A stretch of DNA of 64,000 nt from Polaribacter porphyrae (GCF_002954685.1 NZ_MSCN01000001.1:2312429-2376428); one strand, 5' to 3'. Positions 47,868-58,761 are shown, counted from the first letter of the stretch. A program made the numbers and translations. Notes: a model not told the origin generated them from the letters alone.

Positions 47868-47919
47868 ATTTTTTAGATTATAACGTCTATTTTTTTAGGT
47901 CTTATATATTATAAATTTG
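47868..47919 (+). promoter_or_regulatory. PUL promoter with candidate AraC direct repeats
   Basis: TAAATTTG (47912-47919) is a -7 box 50 bases before the first PUL gene. Upstream are two related stretches, ATTTTTTAGATTATA (47868-47882) and ATTTTTTTAGGTCTTATA (47889-47906), with a 22-base period at their TTTAG cores. The second overlaps the expected -33 position, which suits an AraC-type activator. Confidence 0.4.
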
Positions 47920-47969
47920 TAAAAAACTTCCACATAAAATTATATTATTTACAAAAAAACACCATAAAA

Positions 47970-49385
47970 ATGAAGAATATAAAAACTAAAATTTTACTTT
48001 TCATTACCATCTTTGCTTTAGTTATTGCTTGCAGTGATGATGATTCTATTTCAGTGAATTCTACACCAGAGTTTCAAACTGTTGAGAAAAATATATCCTC
48101 TTTACCAGGACAAACTTTCACATTTAAAGCAGTTGTTTCTGATCCTGCAGGGATTAAATCTGTAAATTTCAAATACGAACCTTGGTTTTTAGATAAAACA
48201 ATTATTAAAGATTCTTTACCAACGTCTTACGAGATTTCTTACAATTTTAAAGTGCCAAGTGATGCAACAGAAAACAGCATACATACAATACCACTTACAG
48301 TAACTAATGCTGGTGATAAAATGTTTACAGAAAATATAGTAATAACTTTAGATAAAGATATTGCTGCTCCTATCATTAATATCGCTTCTCCTATTGACGG
48401 ATCTTCAGTATTAATTGGTACTACTAACGAAATTATTTTAGACATAACGCTTACTGATAAAGAACTTCAGAATTTTAAAATAGAAAGTGAATTATTAAAC
48501 GAAGATATTTCAATCTCTGGAACTTCTTTCAGCTACAAGAAAGAATTAGATGTTGCAAATCCTAAAAGTTACAGTTTTAAAATAACTGCAACTGATGTTA
48601 CAGGTAATGTTGCCTCAAAAACAGTTTCTATTAATGTGTTAAATAGTTTATCATTTGACCAAATGTACATAACAGATGTTACTGATGATGCAGAGTTAAG
48701 TTCAGATTTATTTGGTATTCCATTCACAACAACTGCAAGTACAGCAACTACAGAAGATGGTTTTGTTTTTACTGGAAAATATTATTCAGAAGCGCCAAAT
48801 TCAGAAGTAAGATTTTTAGCACAAAAAACCTCATTTAGTCCTTTTTCATTTGGAGGTGATGCAAATAATTCTGGTACTTTAGCTTTAGGTTCTGACGTTT
48901 CAGTTAATCCTATAATACTACCTGAAGTTGGCTATTATGAAATAAAAATGGACTTGAGAGATAGTAGTTATACATTAACAAAATATACACCTACTGATAC
49001 TGCATTTGGTCAAGTTTACATTATAGGTACTGGAGTTTACATAGATGATACCATATCTACTTGTACAAATAATAATACAGGTGGTAATACCTGTTGGAAT
49101 TTTGCTTCTGGAAAGCCTTTTACAAAAAATGCAAATAATGATTACTTATGGACTATAGATGTTACTTTAAAAGAAGAACCAAGCAATAACGGAAGTAATG
49201 GATTTATCTTAAACGCAAACCCTGCAGGCTGGTCTCCTTTCTGGAGGTTAGATGATGGTGTAGAACCAACAGCTACTGTTCCTAATGGAGGCACTAACTT
49301 TATTTTTCCAGACAGCGCTTTAGATAAAGATTACACATTTAAGTTTGATACTCACTTAAACAGAATATCAGTAACGATTAGGTAA
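47970..49385 (+). CDS. Surface glycan-binding lipoprotein (SusE/F-like)
   Basis: A 471-aa lipoprotein with lipobox VIAC (C21) followed by SDDDS, an acidic surface-export signature. Two Ig-like domains (about 30-130 and 130-225) precede C-terminal SusE/F-like modules with EVGYYEIKMDLRDSSYTLTKY and a final FKFDTHLNRISVTIR. It would bind the target glycan at the cell surface. It lies ahead of susC, while SusE/F genes usually follow susD. Confidence 0.8.
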   Translation: MKNIKTKILLFITIFALVIACSDDDSISVNSTPEFQTVEKNISSLPGQTFTFKAVVSDPAGIKSVNFKYEPWFLDKTIIKDSLPTSYEISYNFKVPSDATENSIHTIPLTVTNAGDKMFTENIVITLDKDIAAPIINIASPIDGSSVLIGTTNEIILDITLTDKELQNFKIESELLNEDISISGTSFSYKKELDVANPKSYSFKITATDVTGNVASKTVSINVLNSLSFDQMYITDVTDDAELSSDLFGIPFTTTASTATTEDGFVFTGKYYSEAPNSEVRFLAQKTSFSPFSFGGDANNSGTLALGSDVSVNPIILPEVGYYEIKMDLRDSSYTLTKYTPTDTAFGQVYIIGTGVYIDDTISTCTNNNTGGNTCWNFASGKPFTKNANNDYLWTIDVTLKEEPSNNGSNGFILNANPAGWSPFWRLDDGVEPTATVPNGGTNFIFPDSALDKDYTFKFDTHLNRISVTIR

Positions 49386-49426
49386 TAAACTTAAAAACCC
49401 AAACAAAATCAATCAAATAACATAAT

Positions 49427-52400
49427 ATGAAGCACTTAACACTAACAATACTTTTTACCCTGTTTTTTGGGTTTTCTTTATCAGCTCAAAATGTAGTAAA
49501 AGGTACAGTTACAGATGAAAATAACAACCCAATACCATCTGCAAGTATTTTAGAAAAGAATACAAAAAACGGTACAACTACCGATTTTGATGGAAAATAC
49601 ACAATAACAATAGCAAACAATGCTACCATTATTTTTAGTTATTTAGGTTATAAATCTAAAGAAGTTAAATATGCTGGTCAAAAAGAAATCTCAATATCAT
49701 TAGAACCAGATGTAGCACAATTAGATGAAATTGTAGTAATTGGTTATGGTTCTGTATCTAGAGATAAAGTTACAAGTTCAATTTCGACTGTAAAAGGAGA
49801 AGATTTGGTAAAACAAGTTGCTAGTAACCCTGCAGAAGCTTTACAAGGTAGAGCAGCTGGTGTACAAGTACTTTCTGCTGGTGGTAATCCAGGTGCATCA
49901 CCCCAAATAGTAATTAGAGGTATAACATCTACATTAGGTAGTACGCCCTTAATTGTATTAGATGGTGTAATGCTACCAAGTGGCACTTCATTAAACTTCT
50001 TAAATCCTGCAGATATTGAAAACTTTCAAATTCTAAAAGATGCTTCTGCTGCTGCAATATATGGGTCTAGAGCATCTAATGGTGTGGTTTTAATTACTTC
50101 TAAAAGAGGTAAAGAAGGTAAAACAAAAATAAATGTAGATATTTCTTCAGGTATTCAAACATTAGAAAAAATTCAAATGGCTGGTGCTAGCGAATATATG
50201 CAAGTTATAAATTTAAGAAGAACAAATGATGGTAATCAACCTTTATACGACCCTACAAATATTACTACTGATACAGATTGGTGGGATGAAACTATCGAAA
50301 ATTTTGCTCCAATAACAAATGCAAATATTAATCTCTCTGGAGGTTCTGAAAAAATTAAATATTCAGGTAGTGTGAGTCTTTTTGACCAAGAATCCAACTA
50401 TACAAAAGGTTGGTATAAAAGATTTACAGGTCGTTTTAATGTCGATTTTAAAATTTCTGATAAAGTTACGCTATCTCAAGATTTAAGCCCAAGAGTAGAA
50501 CAATATGAAAATACACCAGGACTATTGTACAATCTTTTAAGAATAGACCCACTAACAGAAGTTTATTTACCACAAAGTCAAAGAACAGGTAATATTTTTA
50601 GTATTTATGAAGCCAGTAACAATTTAGTACCAAACCCAGTTGGTGTTGCTTCACGTGTGTTTAATGAAACTTTCTTTTTCGGTTTCTTTTCCAACACTAA
50701 ATTAAAGTATGAAATCACTAATGATTTAACATTTAATTCGCAAATAGGCTTAAATCTAACTAAATCAAGAACAGATGCCTTCTCTCCTACTTATTTTACA
50801 AACCCAAATCAACAGAGACAAATAAATACTGTTTTTAGAAATACAAGTGAAAGATTTGATTATGTATTAAATAATACTTTAAACTTTGAGAAAACGATTG
50901 TAGATAAACATTACATAAATTTTTTAGGAGGTATTGCATATGATGCCCAAAACGTGAACTTTTTAAATGCCTCACAAGATGGTGTTCCAGATGATGAAAA
51001 CCCATTATTAAGATACATTAGTGCAGCAAATGGAGAAACAGTTAATGCAAGTGGTTCAGAAAGTCAAAGAAATATTTTTTCTGCATTTTTTAGAGCAATC
51101 TACAGTTTTGACAATAAATATACTTTTAATGCCTCTATAAGAGCGGATAGTTCCTCTATTTTTCCAGAAGATGGTAGAACAGGTATTTTCTCTGGAGTAT
51201 CATTTTCTTGGGATATTGATTCAGAAGAATTTTTCAAAAGCGAAATAATTAACAATCTAAAGTTTAAGATAGCTACAGGTGAAGTTGGAAACCAAAACAT
51301 TCGTATAAGTGGTCAATTTTTCTCGGTATCAGATGGAAACTTTGGTTTTGGTGGAGACAGAGTTGTAACAAACTTTTTAGGAAATTTTGGTAACCCAGAT
51401 TTGAAATGGGAAACTGTAAGAGATCAAAATATTGGTATAGATCTTGGGATGTGGAATAATGCATTTACTGCATCAATTGAATTTTATAAAAGAACTTCAG
51501 AAGACTTACTATTCAATGTAGAACCTCCAAACTATACTGGTATTCCTGGAACAATTGCTCAAAACGTGGGTAGTTTTGAGTCTAGAGGTTTTGATTTACA
51601 ATTAGGTTACAACAAACAACTTGGAGATTTTAAATTAGGCTTAAATTTAACTATTGCATCTAATGAGAGTAGTGCAGTTTCTATAGCTCCTGGTATTGAA
51701 CAATTGTTAGGACAGAAAAGAGAAGATTTAGGAAATAGATTTATAAAAATTACAGAAGTTGGTGAGACTGTTGGTTTATTTCAAGGTTTCAGAACTTTAG
51801 GAATATTTCAAAATCAAACAGAAATCAATTCACATTCTTCAGAAAACGGAACTATTATTCAGCCAAATGCACAACCAGGAGATTTAATTTTTGAAGATAA
51901 AAATAATGATGGTCTACTAAATGATGATGATATGCAAACAATAGGAAACCCTTTTGCAGATTTTTATGGAGGTTTAAATATTAACCTAGAATATAAAAAA
52001 TTCGATTTATCTATGCAATGGTATGGTACTTATGGTAATGATGTATTTAATTATCCAAGTACGTTTTTAAATTCTGGTACACAAGATGTAAATATCGCAG
52101 CTGGAACCTTAAACAGAGTCTGGAGCCCAACAAACACAAGTGCAACGTATCCAAGACTTACGCAACAAGACAGAAATGGTAACTACCAAAGACCTTCAGA
52201 TTTATTTATAGAAGATGCATCATATTTAAGATTAAGAAATATACAATTAGGATATAATTTTACCTTACCAGGTTTCCAAAATTGTAGAGCATTTATTTCG
52301 GGACAAAATATTTTAACCATAACTGGTTATTCTGGTTTTGATCCAGAAGTATCTGGAGGTGGTGGAATAATAGACGGTTTTGGTGTAGACTATGCCAGAA

Positions 52401-52447
52401 ATCCAGTAGCAAAAACATTTTTATTAGGATTAAACTTAAGCTTATAA
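49427..52447 (+). CDS. SusC-type TonB-dependent outer-membrane transporter
   Basis: A 1006-aa outer-membrane importer for oligosaccharides. Signal peptide (TILFTLFFGFSLSAQ), carboxypeptidase-regulatory-like domain (VVKGTVTDENNNPIPSA), a DEIVVIGYG TonB-box-like region, plug domain (LQGRAAGVQVLSAGGNPG, IYGSRASNGVVLITSKRG) and a long barrel to the C-terminus. It works as a complex with the SusD protein encoded 4 bases downstream. Confidence 0.95.
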   Translation: MKHLTLTILFTLFFGFSLSAQNVVKGTVTDENNNPIPSASILEKNTKNGTTTDFDGKYTITIANNATIIFSYLGYKSKEVKYAGQKEISISLEPDVAQLDEIVVIGYGSVSRDKVTSSISTVKGEDLVKQVASNPAEALQGRAAGVQVLSAGGNPGASPQIVIRGITSTLGSTPLIVLDGVMLPSGTSLNFLNPADIENFQILKDASAAAIYGSRASNGVVLITSKRGKEGKTKINVDISSGIQTLEKIQMAGASEYMQVINLRRTNDGNQPLYDPTNITTDTDWWDETIENFAPITNANINLSGGSEKIKYSGSVSLFDQESNYTKGWYKRFTGRFNVDFKISDKVTLSQDLSPRVEQYENTPGLLYNLLRIDPLTEVYLPQSQRTGNIFSIYEASNNLVPNPVGVASRVFNETFFFGFFSNTKLKYEITNDLTFNSQIGLNLTKSRTDAFSPTYFTNPNQQRQINTVFRNTSERFDYVLNNTLNFEKTIVDKHYINFLGGIAYDAQNVNFLNASQDGVPDDENPLLRYISAANGETVNASGSESQRNIFSAFFRAIYSFDNKYTFNASIRADSSSIFPEDGRTGIFSGVSFSWDIDSEEFFKSEIINNLKFKIATGEVGNQNIRISGQFFSVSDGNFGFGGDRVVTNFLGNFGNPDLKWETVRDQNIGIDLGMWNNAFTASIEFYKRTSEDLLFNVEPPNYTGIPGTIAQNVGSFESRGFDLQLGYNKQLGDFKLGLNLTIASNESSAVSIAPGIEQLLGQKREDLGNRFIKITEVGETVGLFQGFRTLGIFQNQTEINSHSSENGTIIQPNAQPGDLIFEDKNNDGLLNDDDMQTIGNPFADFYGGLNINLEYKKFDLSMQWYGTYGNDVFNYPSTFLNSGTQDVNIAAGTLNRVWSPTNTSATYPRLTQQDRNGNYQRPSDLFIEDASYLRLRNIQLGYNFTLPGFQNCRAFISGQNILTITGYSGFDPEVSGGGGIIDGFGVDYARNPVAKTFLLGLNLSL

Positions 52448-52451
52448 TATT

Positions 52452-54032
52452 ATGAAAAAATACATTAAAATACTTTTAATCACTACACTTATCATAAGTT
52501 TTGGGTGTAAAACAGATGATTTTTTAGATGAACCTTTAAGAGGTCAAGAACAACTAGATGATTTCTTTTCAACAGAAGAAAAATCATTAAACTTTGTAAA
52601 TGGTATTTACAATAAAGTAAATGGAGAAAGCTGGTGGCAAGTTACCATGCCAAGACAAATAAATGAAATGGCTACTGATGATAATTGGTCTGGTAATACA
52701 TTACAACCAAGACCAGATATTACAGGTATTGCTGCTTATAATGTTTTTCCTGGTTCAACATATTTCAATTCTTTCTGGGAAAGTCACTACATAGGTATTA
52801 CAAGAGCAAACATTGCTCTAGAAAGAATTCCTGGAGTTAATATGGATGAAAATTTGAAAACAAGATTAATGGCTGAAAGTCGTTTTTTAAGGGCCTTTTT
52901 CTATTTTGAATTAGTACGAAGTTTTGGTGGCTTACCAATAGTTACAACCTACACAGAACTTTTAGAGCCTTCGATTAGTGATAAAGTAAGGTCTCCTATT
53001 GCAGAAGTTTATGAACTTATAGAAAGCGACTTGAACTCTGCCATAAATGATTTACCGTTAAAAAGTCAACAAAGTGCAATTGATTTAGGAAGAGTAACTA
53101 AAGGGGCAGCACAATCTTTGTTAGCAAAAGTATATCTAACAGAAGAAAAGTGGCAATCAGCAAAAGACATGGCAAGTGAGGTAATTAATTCAGGAGAATA
53201 TTCTTTAGAAACTCAATTTGAGAATATTTACAAAGTAAATCATTATAATGGACCAGAATCTATTTTTGAAATAAATTATTTTACAGACCTTAATTTTAGT
53301 GAAGTTGGTAATGGCTTACCTATTACGAACGGAAGTCGTGGAGACCAAGGTTGGGGTTGGGGTTCACCAACTAGCGATTTAGAAAATGCATTTTTAAGCG
53401 AAGGAGATAATATTAGATTACGTTCTACTATAATTAAACATGGTGAGCCTGTTTACGGTGATCCAACAACTACATCTTTTGACGGTAAGCCAACAGAAAA
53501 TAAATCAGGAAGAACCAACAGAAAATTCTATGTTCCTGTAGATGAAAGACCTGTTCCTTATCAAAGAGCTACAATAGCTTTACCTTACATTCATATTAGA
53601 TTAGCAGACGTTATTTTAATGCATGCAGAAGCTTCATATTTTGCAGGAGATGAAGGTACAGCAAAAACATCTTTAAAAACAATAAGAGATAGAGTTCAAT
53701 TAACTACAAATATGGCTTTAACAGGCGATGCATTAAGAGATGCTATTTGGAAAGAAAGAAGGTTAGAACTAGCATTAGAACATCATAGACTATTCGATTT
53801 AAGAAGGCAAAAAATAAATGGAGTTCCAAGAATTGCTTTACTTATGGGACCCAATGGATCTTTTGTAAATTATAATGTGAATATAAGTACAGATCCTTTT
53901 GAGACAACAAATCTTGGAGAACCTCAAGACAAAGGAAAGTTCTTTGATATAAACACTCATCTTGTTTGGCCAATTCCACCAGAAGAAATTCAATTATCTA
54001 AAGGAAACATTACACAAAACCCTGGTTACTAA
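52452..54032 (+). CDS. SusD-family glycan-binding lipoprotein
   Basis: A 526-aa lipoprotein with lipobox SFGC (C19). SusD/RagB features are FLDEPLRGQEQLDDFFSTEE, the TPR-like helices with RFLRAFFYFELVRSFGGLPIV, and the C-terminal YIHIRLADVILMHAEA and ERRLELALEHHRLFDLRR. It caps the SusC barrel and selects ligand. Co-transcribed with susC and the GH30-like gene. Confidence 0.95.
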   Translation: MKKYIKILLITTLIISFGCKTDDFLDEPLRGQEQLDDFFSTEEKSLNFVNGIYNKVNGESWWQVTMPRQINEMATDDNWSGNTLQPRPDITGIAAYNVFPGSTYFNSFWESHYIGITRANIALERIPGVNMDENLKTRLMAESRFLRAFFYFELVRSFGGLPIVTTYTELLEPSISDKVRSPIAEVYELIESDLNSAINDLPLKSQQSAIDLGRVTKGAAQSLLAKVYLTEEKWQSAKDMASEVINSGEYSLETQFENIYKVNHYNGPESIFEINYFTDLNFSEVGNGLPITNGSRGDQGWGWGSPTSDLENAFLSEGDNIRLRSTIIKHGEPVYGDPTTTSFDGKPTENKSGRTNRKFYVPVDERPVPYQRATIALPYIHIRLADVILMHAEASYFAGDEGTAKTSLKTIRDRVQLTTNMALTGDALRDAIWKERRLELALEHHRLFDLRRQKINGVPRIALLMGPNGSFVNYNVNISTDPFETTNLGEPQDKGKFFDINTHLVWPIPPEEIQLSKGNITQNPGY

Positions 54033-54052
54033 TACAATTCAATAAAGAAATA

Positions 54053-55684
54053 ATGAATAAATCGTTAACAAAAATTTTAATTATACTTATTTTAAGTATT
54101 TCTATAAGTTGTGAAAAAGATAATTTTACAGACCCTAATGACCCTAAATTTGGAAGTTTAGAACCTGCTATGCAGTTAAATTTCAGTAACGAAGAACAAA
54201 CAATAGATCATTTTGGTGCTTCTGGTGGATTTCAAGATCAATGGGTTGGTAAATGGCCTGATGCTTCTAAAGAACCTGTTGCAAAATTATTATTTAGTAG
54301 TGGGTTTGATAGTAATGGAAACCCAGAAGGTATAGGTTTATCTCTTTGGAGAACGTATATAGGAGATGGATCTATTGAACAAAGTAATAGTGGATTTAGA
54401 GCAAGCTCTTGGTTTAGAGAAACAGAATGCTTTCTTGATGCTAATGGTAATTACGATTGGACCAAACAAGAGGGTGAACAATGGTTTTTGCAAAAAGCAA
54501 AAGAATATGGTGTACCTCAATTTACAGCTTGGGCTATTACAGCTCCATATTTTATGACTAAAAATGGATATACTTTCAGAACTGTAGGAAATGGAAACTT
54601 TAATTGTCCTGTTGATAAATATGACGATTACGCTAATTTTATAGCAGAAGTTATGAAAAATTATGAAAGCAAAGGCTATAATTTCTCTACTGTTTGTGCT
54701 TTTAACGAAACTCAATATGAATGGACCGCAGATGTTGGACAAGCACAACAATCTGGAACTAAAGCCTCGAATGCAGAAGTTGCAGCTGTATCTAGAATTA
54801 TGGATCAGGTATTTACTGATAAAGGTGTAAATGCTAAAATGATGATTCCAGAAGCTGGTCAATTACGTTATTTATACACAGGTACTGGAAATACAGAAAA
54901 CCAAATTAGTAGTTTTTGGGACACTTCTAGCCCAAACTACATAGGTAATTTAACAAACCTATCAAAACATGTTGCTGGTCATAGTTATTTTAGTAATAAT
55001 ACAACTGATAATTCATTAAATCAGAGAAAATCTACCAAAACTGCCTTATTAAATACTGGTGCTGGATTAGATTATTGGCAAACTGAATATAGCTTATTAG
55101 GCACTGCATATCAACAAGGTAGAGATATTTCTACTTTAAAAAGTATAGATTATGCACAATGGATGGCAAAAATTATTCATACAGATTTGGTTTTTGGTAA
55201 TGCTACAGGTTGGAGCTTTTGGACCGCTTTAAACCAATCTACATTTGGCGATCATAAAGAAAGATTTAACCTTATATTATATACACCAAACAGTCCTAGC
55301 CAATCTCATACAAATGGTACTTTTGAAGCTGTAAAAAATCTTTGGGCTTTAGGAAACTATAGCCGTTTTGTAAGGCCTGGTATGATACGTTTTGAAATTG
55401 TAGATCCGAATTATAACGAAGTTACATCAGTAGAAAATTTTATGATATCTGGTTATAAAGATAGTACTGGTAAACAAATAGTAATTGTTGCTAATAATAT
55501 GACAGATTCTGCTAGAACTATCAATTTTGCAGGTTATGGTTCAGATTTTGAAATCGTTTCAGATCGTTTTGAAATGTACACGACTTCAGAAACCCAAAAC
55601 CTAGAAAAATCGACAGCTACTTATGATGATGGTTTAGTTATACCAGCAAAATCTATAGTAACGCTAACAGCTACACTAGAATAA
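54053..55684 (+). CDS. Glycoside hydrolase, GH30-like (endo-beta-1,6-galactanase type)
   Basis: A 543-aa lipoprotein (C20 in ISISC). The TIM-barrel start IDHFGASGGFQDQW and the two candidate catalytic acids, Glu in FNETQYEW and Glu in YWQTEYSLLG, fit clan A GH30 enzymes. A small C-terminal beta domain follows. GH30-like enzymes of this sort cut beta-1,6-linked galactan or glucan. The exact linkage is not certain. It follows susD by 20 bases. Confidence 0.75.
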   Translation: MNKSLTKILIILILSISISCEKDNFTDPNDPKFGSLEPAMQLNFSNEEQTIDHFGASGGFQDQWVGKWPDASKEPVAKLLFSSGFDSNGNPEGIGLSLWRTYIGDGSIEQSNSGFRASSWFRETECFLDANGNYDWTKQEGEQWFLQKAKEYGVPQFTAWAITAPYFMTKNGYTFRTVGNGNFNCPVDKYDDYANFIAEVMKNYESKGYNFSTVCAFNETQYEWTADVGQAQQSGTKASNAEVAAVSRIMDQVFTDKGVNAKMMIPEAGQLRYLYTGTGNTENQISSFWDTSSPNYIGNLTNLSKHVAGHSYFSNNTTDNSLNQRKSTKTALLNTGAGLDYWQTEYSLLGTAYQQGRDISTLKSIDYAQWMAKIIHTDLVFGNATGWSFWTALNQSTFGDHKERFNLILYTPNSPSQSHTNGTFEAVKNLWALGNYSRFVRPGMIRFEIVDPNYNEVTSVENFMISGYKDSTGKQIVIVANNMTDSARTINFAGYGSDFEIVSDRFEMYTTSETQNLEKSTATYDDGLVIPAKSIVTLTATLE

Positions 55685-55727
55685 TTGTACTAAAAAATAG
55701 TAGTAAATTATTATACAAAATATTAGA

Positions 55728-57341
55728 ATGAATTTTTTTTTTGAGAGTAAATTTGAGTTAATAATTTGTCTTTTTTTGGCAACCACATTATTTGTCGGTT
55801 GCCAAAAAATAGATAAAAGTTCAGATATCAAAAATAAAAAACCAAATGTCATCTTTATTCTTGCTGATGATTTAGGTGCACACGATTTAGGTTTTATGGG
55901 CAGTAAATTCTATGAAACACCCAACCTAGATGCTTTAGCAAAACAAGGAACTATTTTTACACAAGGTTATGCTGCTGCACAAGTATGTAGCCCGTCAAGA
56001 GCCAGTATTTTACTAGGTAAATTTACAGCAAATCACGGAATTACAGATTGGATTGGTGCAGATTATGGCAAAAGTTGGTCAGATAAATTCAACTCTAAAA
56101 TTATGCCTCCAAACTATAAAAGAACGCTTCCAAAAGAAGATATTACTATTGCAGAAGCCTTTAAAAATAATGGTTATAAAACCTTATTTGCTGGTAAATG
56201 GCATTTAGGAAAAGGAGAATCTACTCCAGAAAATCACGGTTTCGAAGTTAATATTGGTGGTTGGGAAGTTGGCAATCCTAAAGGAGGCTATTATGCACCT
56301 TGGGAAAACCCAAAATTAGCCTATAAATATCTTGGTGAGAATTTAACCAAACGTTTGGCAGAAGAAACTGGGGGTTTTATAGAACAACATAAAGATCAGC
56401 CCTTTTTTGCTTTTTTATCTTTTTATGCAGTGCATACACCACTGCAAACCACCGAAAAAAAGTGGAAAAAATATAGAGAAAAAGCAATTGCTAATCAAAC
56501 AGATGAACCAAATTTTATTTCAGAACGAATTCTGCCTGTCGCAAATAAACAAGAAAACCCTATTTATGCAGGTTTAGTTGCATCTATGGATGATGCTGTT
56601 GGTGTACTAATGAGAAAATTAAAAGCATTAAATTTAGATAAAAATACCATTATTGTGTTTACTTCAGATAATGGTGGCTTGGTAAGCTCAAGATATGGTG
56701 CTTTTGCAACAAATAATTTACAATTAAGAGGAGGAAAAGGATATCAATGGGAAGGAGGCATTAGAGAACCTTATGTTATAAAAGTTCCTAATTTAAAAAA
56801 TAAACCCAATACAATTGACTATCCAGTTTCTGGTGTAGATTTTTATCCAACCTTGTTGGATTTAGCAGGAATTTCTCCAGATAAAACTCAAAAAATAGAT
56901 GGAATTAGCTTAAAACCAATTTTAAAAGGTAAAAATCTAGCAACAAGATCTTTGTTTTGGCATTATCCACATTATGGAAATCAAGGAGGAGAACCTGTGA
57001 GTATCATTAGAAAAGGCAATTGGAAACTAATTCATTATTGGGAGAATAATGTTGACGAGCTGTATAATTTATTAGTTGATATTGGTGAGAAAAATAATGT
57101 TATTACTCAAAATGAAGTCATTGCAGTATCTTTAAGAAAAGAATTAGATACTTTTTTAGCAGATAGTAAAGCAGAATTTCCTGAAATAAACCCAAATTTT
57201 GATGCTAAAAAATCAGAAAAAACAATTGCAACTAGAAAACAAAAAATGATTAAAAATTTGGAAAAAAGAAGACTTCAAATTTTAGATGAAAATTTTAAAC
57301 CCAATAAAGATTGGTACAATAGTGCATTAACCAAAGACTAA
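55728..57341 (+). CDS. S1-family sulfatase, lipoprotein
   Basis: A 537-aa enzyme that removes sulfate esters from the glycan. Lipobox FVGC (C25); metal ligands in FILADDLGAHD; formylglycine site C87-S-P-S-R; GKWHLGKG; metal-binding FTSDNGG; C-terminal LIHYWENNVDELYNL. The Cys-type site needs an anaerobic or oxygen-dependent maturase not seen in this window. Sulfatase presence points to a sulfated marine polysaccharide. Confidence 0.95.
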   Translation: MNFFFESKFELIICLFLATTLFVGCQKIDKSSDIKNKKPNVIFILADDLGAHDLGFMGSKFYETPNLDALAKQGTIFTQGYAAAQVCSPSRASILLGKFTANHGITDWIGADYGKSWSDKFNSKIMPPNYKRTLPKEDITIAEAFKNNGYKTLFAGKWHLGKGESTPENHGFEVNIGGWEVGNPKGGYYAPWENPKLAYKYLGENLTKRLAEETGGFIEQHKDQPFFAFLSFYAVHTPLQTTEKKWKKYREKAIANQTDEPNFISERILPVANKQENPIYAGLVASMDDAVGVLMRKLKALNLDKNTIIVFTSDNGGLVSSRYGAFATNNLQLRGGKGYQWEGGIREPYVIKVPNLKNKPNTIDYPVSGVDFYPTLLDLAGISPDKTQKIDGISLKPILKGKNLATRSLFWHYPHYGNQGGEPVSIIRKGNWKLIHYWENNVDELYNLLVDIGEKNNVITQNEVIAVSLRKELDTFLADSKAEFPEINPNFDAKKSEKTIATRKQKMIKNLEKRRLQILDENFKPNKDWYNSALTKD

Positions 57342-57360
57342 AAATAAATCAACCAAATTT

Positions 57361-58761
57361 ATGCAAAACACAAAATTTAATTTTAAATACCTGCTTTTTT
57401 TAGCTTTAGTATCTGCAATGGGTGGCTTTTTATTTGGCTACGATTGGGTAGTTATTGGAGGTGCAAAACCATTTTACGAGTTATATTTTAATATAAGTGA
57501 TATGCCAACTGTACAAGGTTGGGCAATGAGTAGTGCTTTGATTGGTTGTATTTTTGGAGCCGTAATTTCTGGCGTAGTTGCAGATCGTTTTGGGAGAAAA
57601 AATCCATTAATTTTTGCTGCAGCTTTATTTACATTATCTGCATTTGGTACAGGTTACGTAAGTGATTTTACACCTTTTATAGTATATAGATTAATTGGTG
57701 GTTTAGGTATTGGTTTAGCTTCTACGCTGTCACCTATGTATATTGCAGAAATTGCACCTGCAAAATATCGTGGGCAATTTGTAGCCATCAATCAACTAAC
57801 TATTGTTATTGGAATTTTAGCAGCACAAATTGCGAATTTCTTTATTGCAGAAGCAATTCCAGAAAATAGTGCTCCAGCAGAAATTTTAGCTTCTTGGAAT
57901 GGTCAAACTGGCTGGAGATGGATGTTTTGGGCAGAGCTAATTCCTGCAATTCTATTTTTTATATTGATGTTTTTAGTGCCAAAAAGCCCAAGATTTTTAG
58001 TAAAAATTCAAGAAAATGATACCGCAAAAACTGTTTTAAATAAAATTGGTGGGCAAGGTTATGCTACACAAGAATTAGCAGCAATACAATTAACACTTGC
58101 AGAAAGTGGCTCAAATAAAGTAAGCATTTCTGATTTGAAGAAACCAAAAATAAAACCGATTATCATTATTGGTATTGTGTTGGCAATTTTTCAACAATGG
58201 TGTGGAATAAATATCATTTTTAATTATGCTGATGAAATTTTTACAGCAGCAGGTTATAGTGTTGGTGATATGCTTTTTAATATTGTAATTACAGGAAGTG
58301 TCAACTTAATTTTCACTTTTGTAGCAATGAAAACTGTTGATAGTTGGGGAAGAAGAAAATTGATGTTGTTAGGTTCAATTGGCCTTGGAGTGGTATATGC
58401 AATTTTAGGAGGCGCTTATTTCTTTGAATTTACAGGTCTGCCAGTTTTAATTCTAGTAATTACTGCAATTGCCATTTACTCAATGTCTTTAGCACCCATA
58501 ACTTGGGTAGTTTTATCAGAAATTTTCCCAAACAAAGTAAGAGGAATTGCGATGTCTATTGCCACATTTTCACTTTGGGTTGCCTCTTTTATTCTAACGT
58601 TTACATTTCCAATTTTAAATGACGCTTTAGGCGCTTCTGGAACCTTTTGGGTGTATAGTGTTATTTGTGTTTTAGGGTTCATTTTTATCAAAAAGAAATT
58701 ACCAGAAACCAAAGGAAAAAGTTTAGAAGAAATAGAAATGGAACTTACAAAAGACAACTAA
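57361..58761 (+). CDS. MFS sugar transporter (sugar porter family)
   Basis: A 466-aa inner-membrane transporter with 12 predicted helices. Sugar-porter motifs: DRFGRKNPL after helix 2, PMYIAEIAPAKYRGQ, PKSPRFL after helix 6, FQQWCGIN, DSWGRRKLM and PETKGKSLEEIE at the end. It takes the final monosaccharide into the cytoplasm, in the middle of the PUL. Confidence 0.93.
   Translation: MQNTKFNFKYLLFLALVSAMGGFLFGYDWVVIGGAKPFYELYFNISDMPTVQGWAMSSALIGCIFGAVISGVVADRFGRKNPLIFAAALFTLSAFGTGYVSDFTPFIVYRLIGGLGIGLASTLSPMYIAEIAPAKYRGQFVAINQLTIVIGILAAQIANFFIAEAIPENSAPAEILASWNGQTGWRWMFWAELIPAILFFILMFLVPKSPRFLVKIQENDTAKTVLNKIGGQGYATQELAAIQLTLAESGSNKVSISDLKKPKIKPIIIIGIVLAIFQQWCGINIIFNYADEIFTAAGYSVGDMLFNIVITGSVNLIFTFVAMKTVDSWGRRKLMLLGSIGLGVVYAILGGAYFFEFTGLPVLILVITAIAIYSMSLAPITWVVLSEIFPNKVRGIAMSIATFSLWVASFILTFTFPILNDALGASGTFWVYSVICVLGFIFIKKKLPETKGKSLEEIEMELTKDN

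Noticed and set aside
54338-54862. Antisense reading frame of 174 codons
   Set aside because: It lies inside the GH30-like gene and shows no family motif or start signal.
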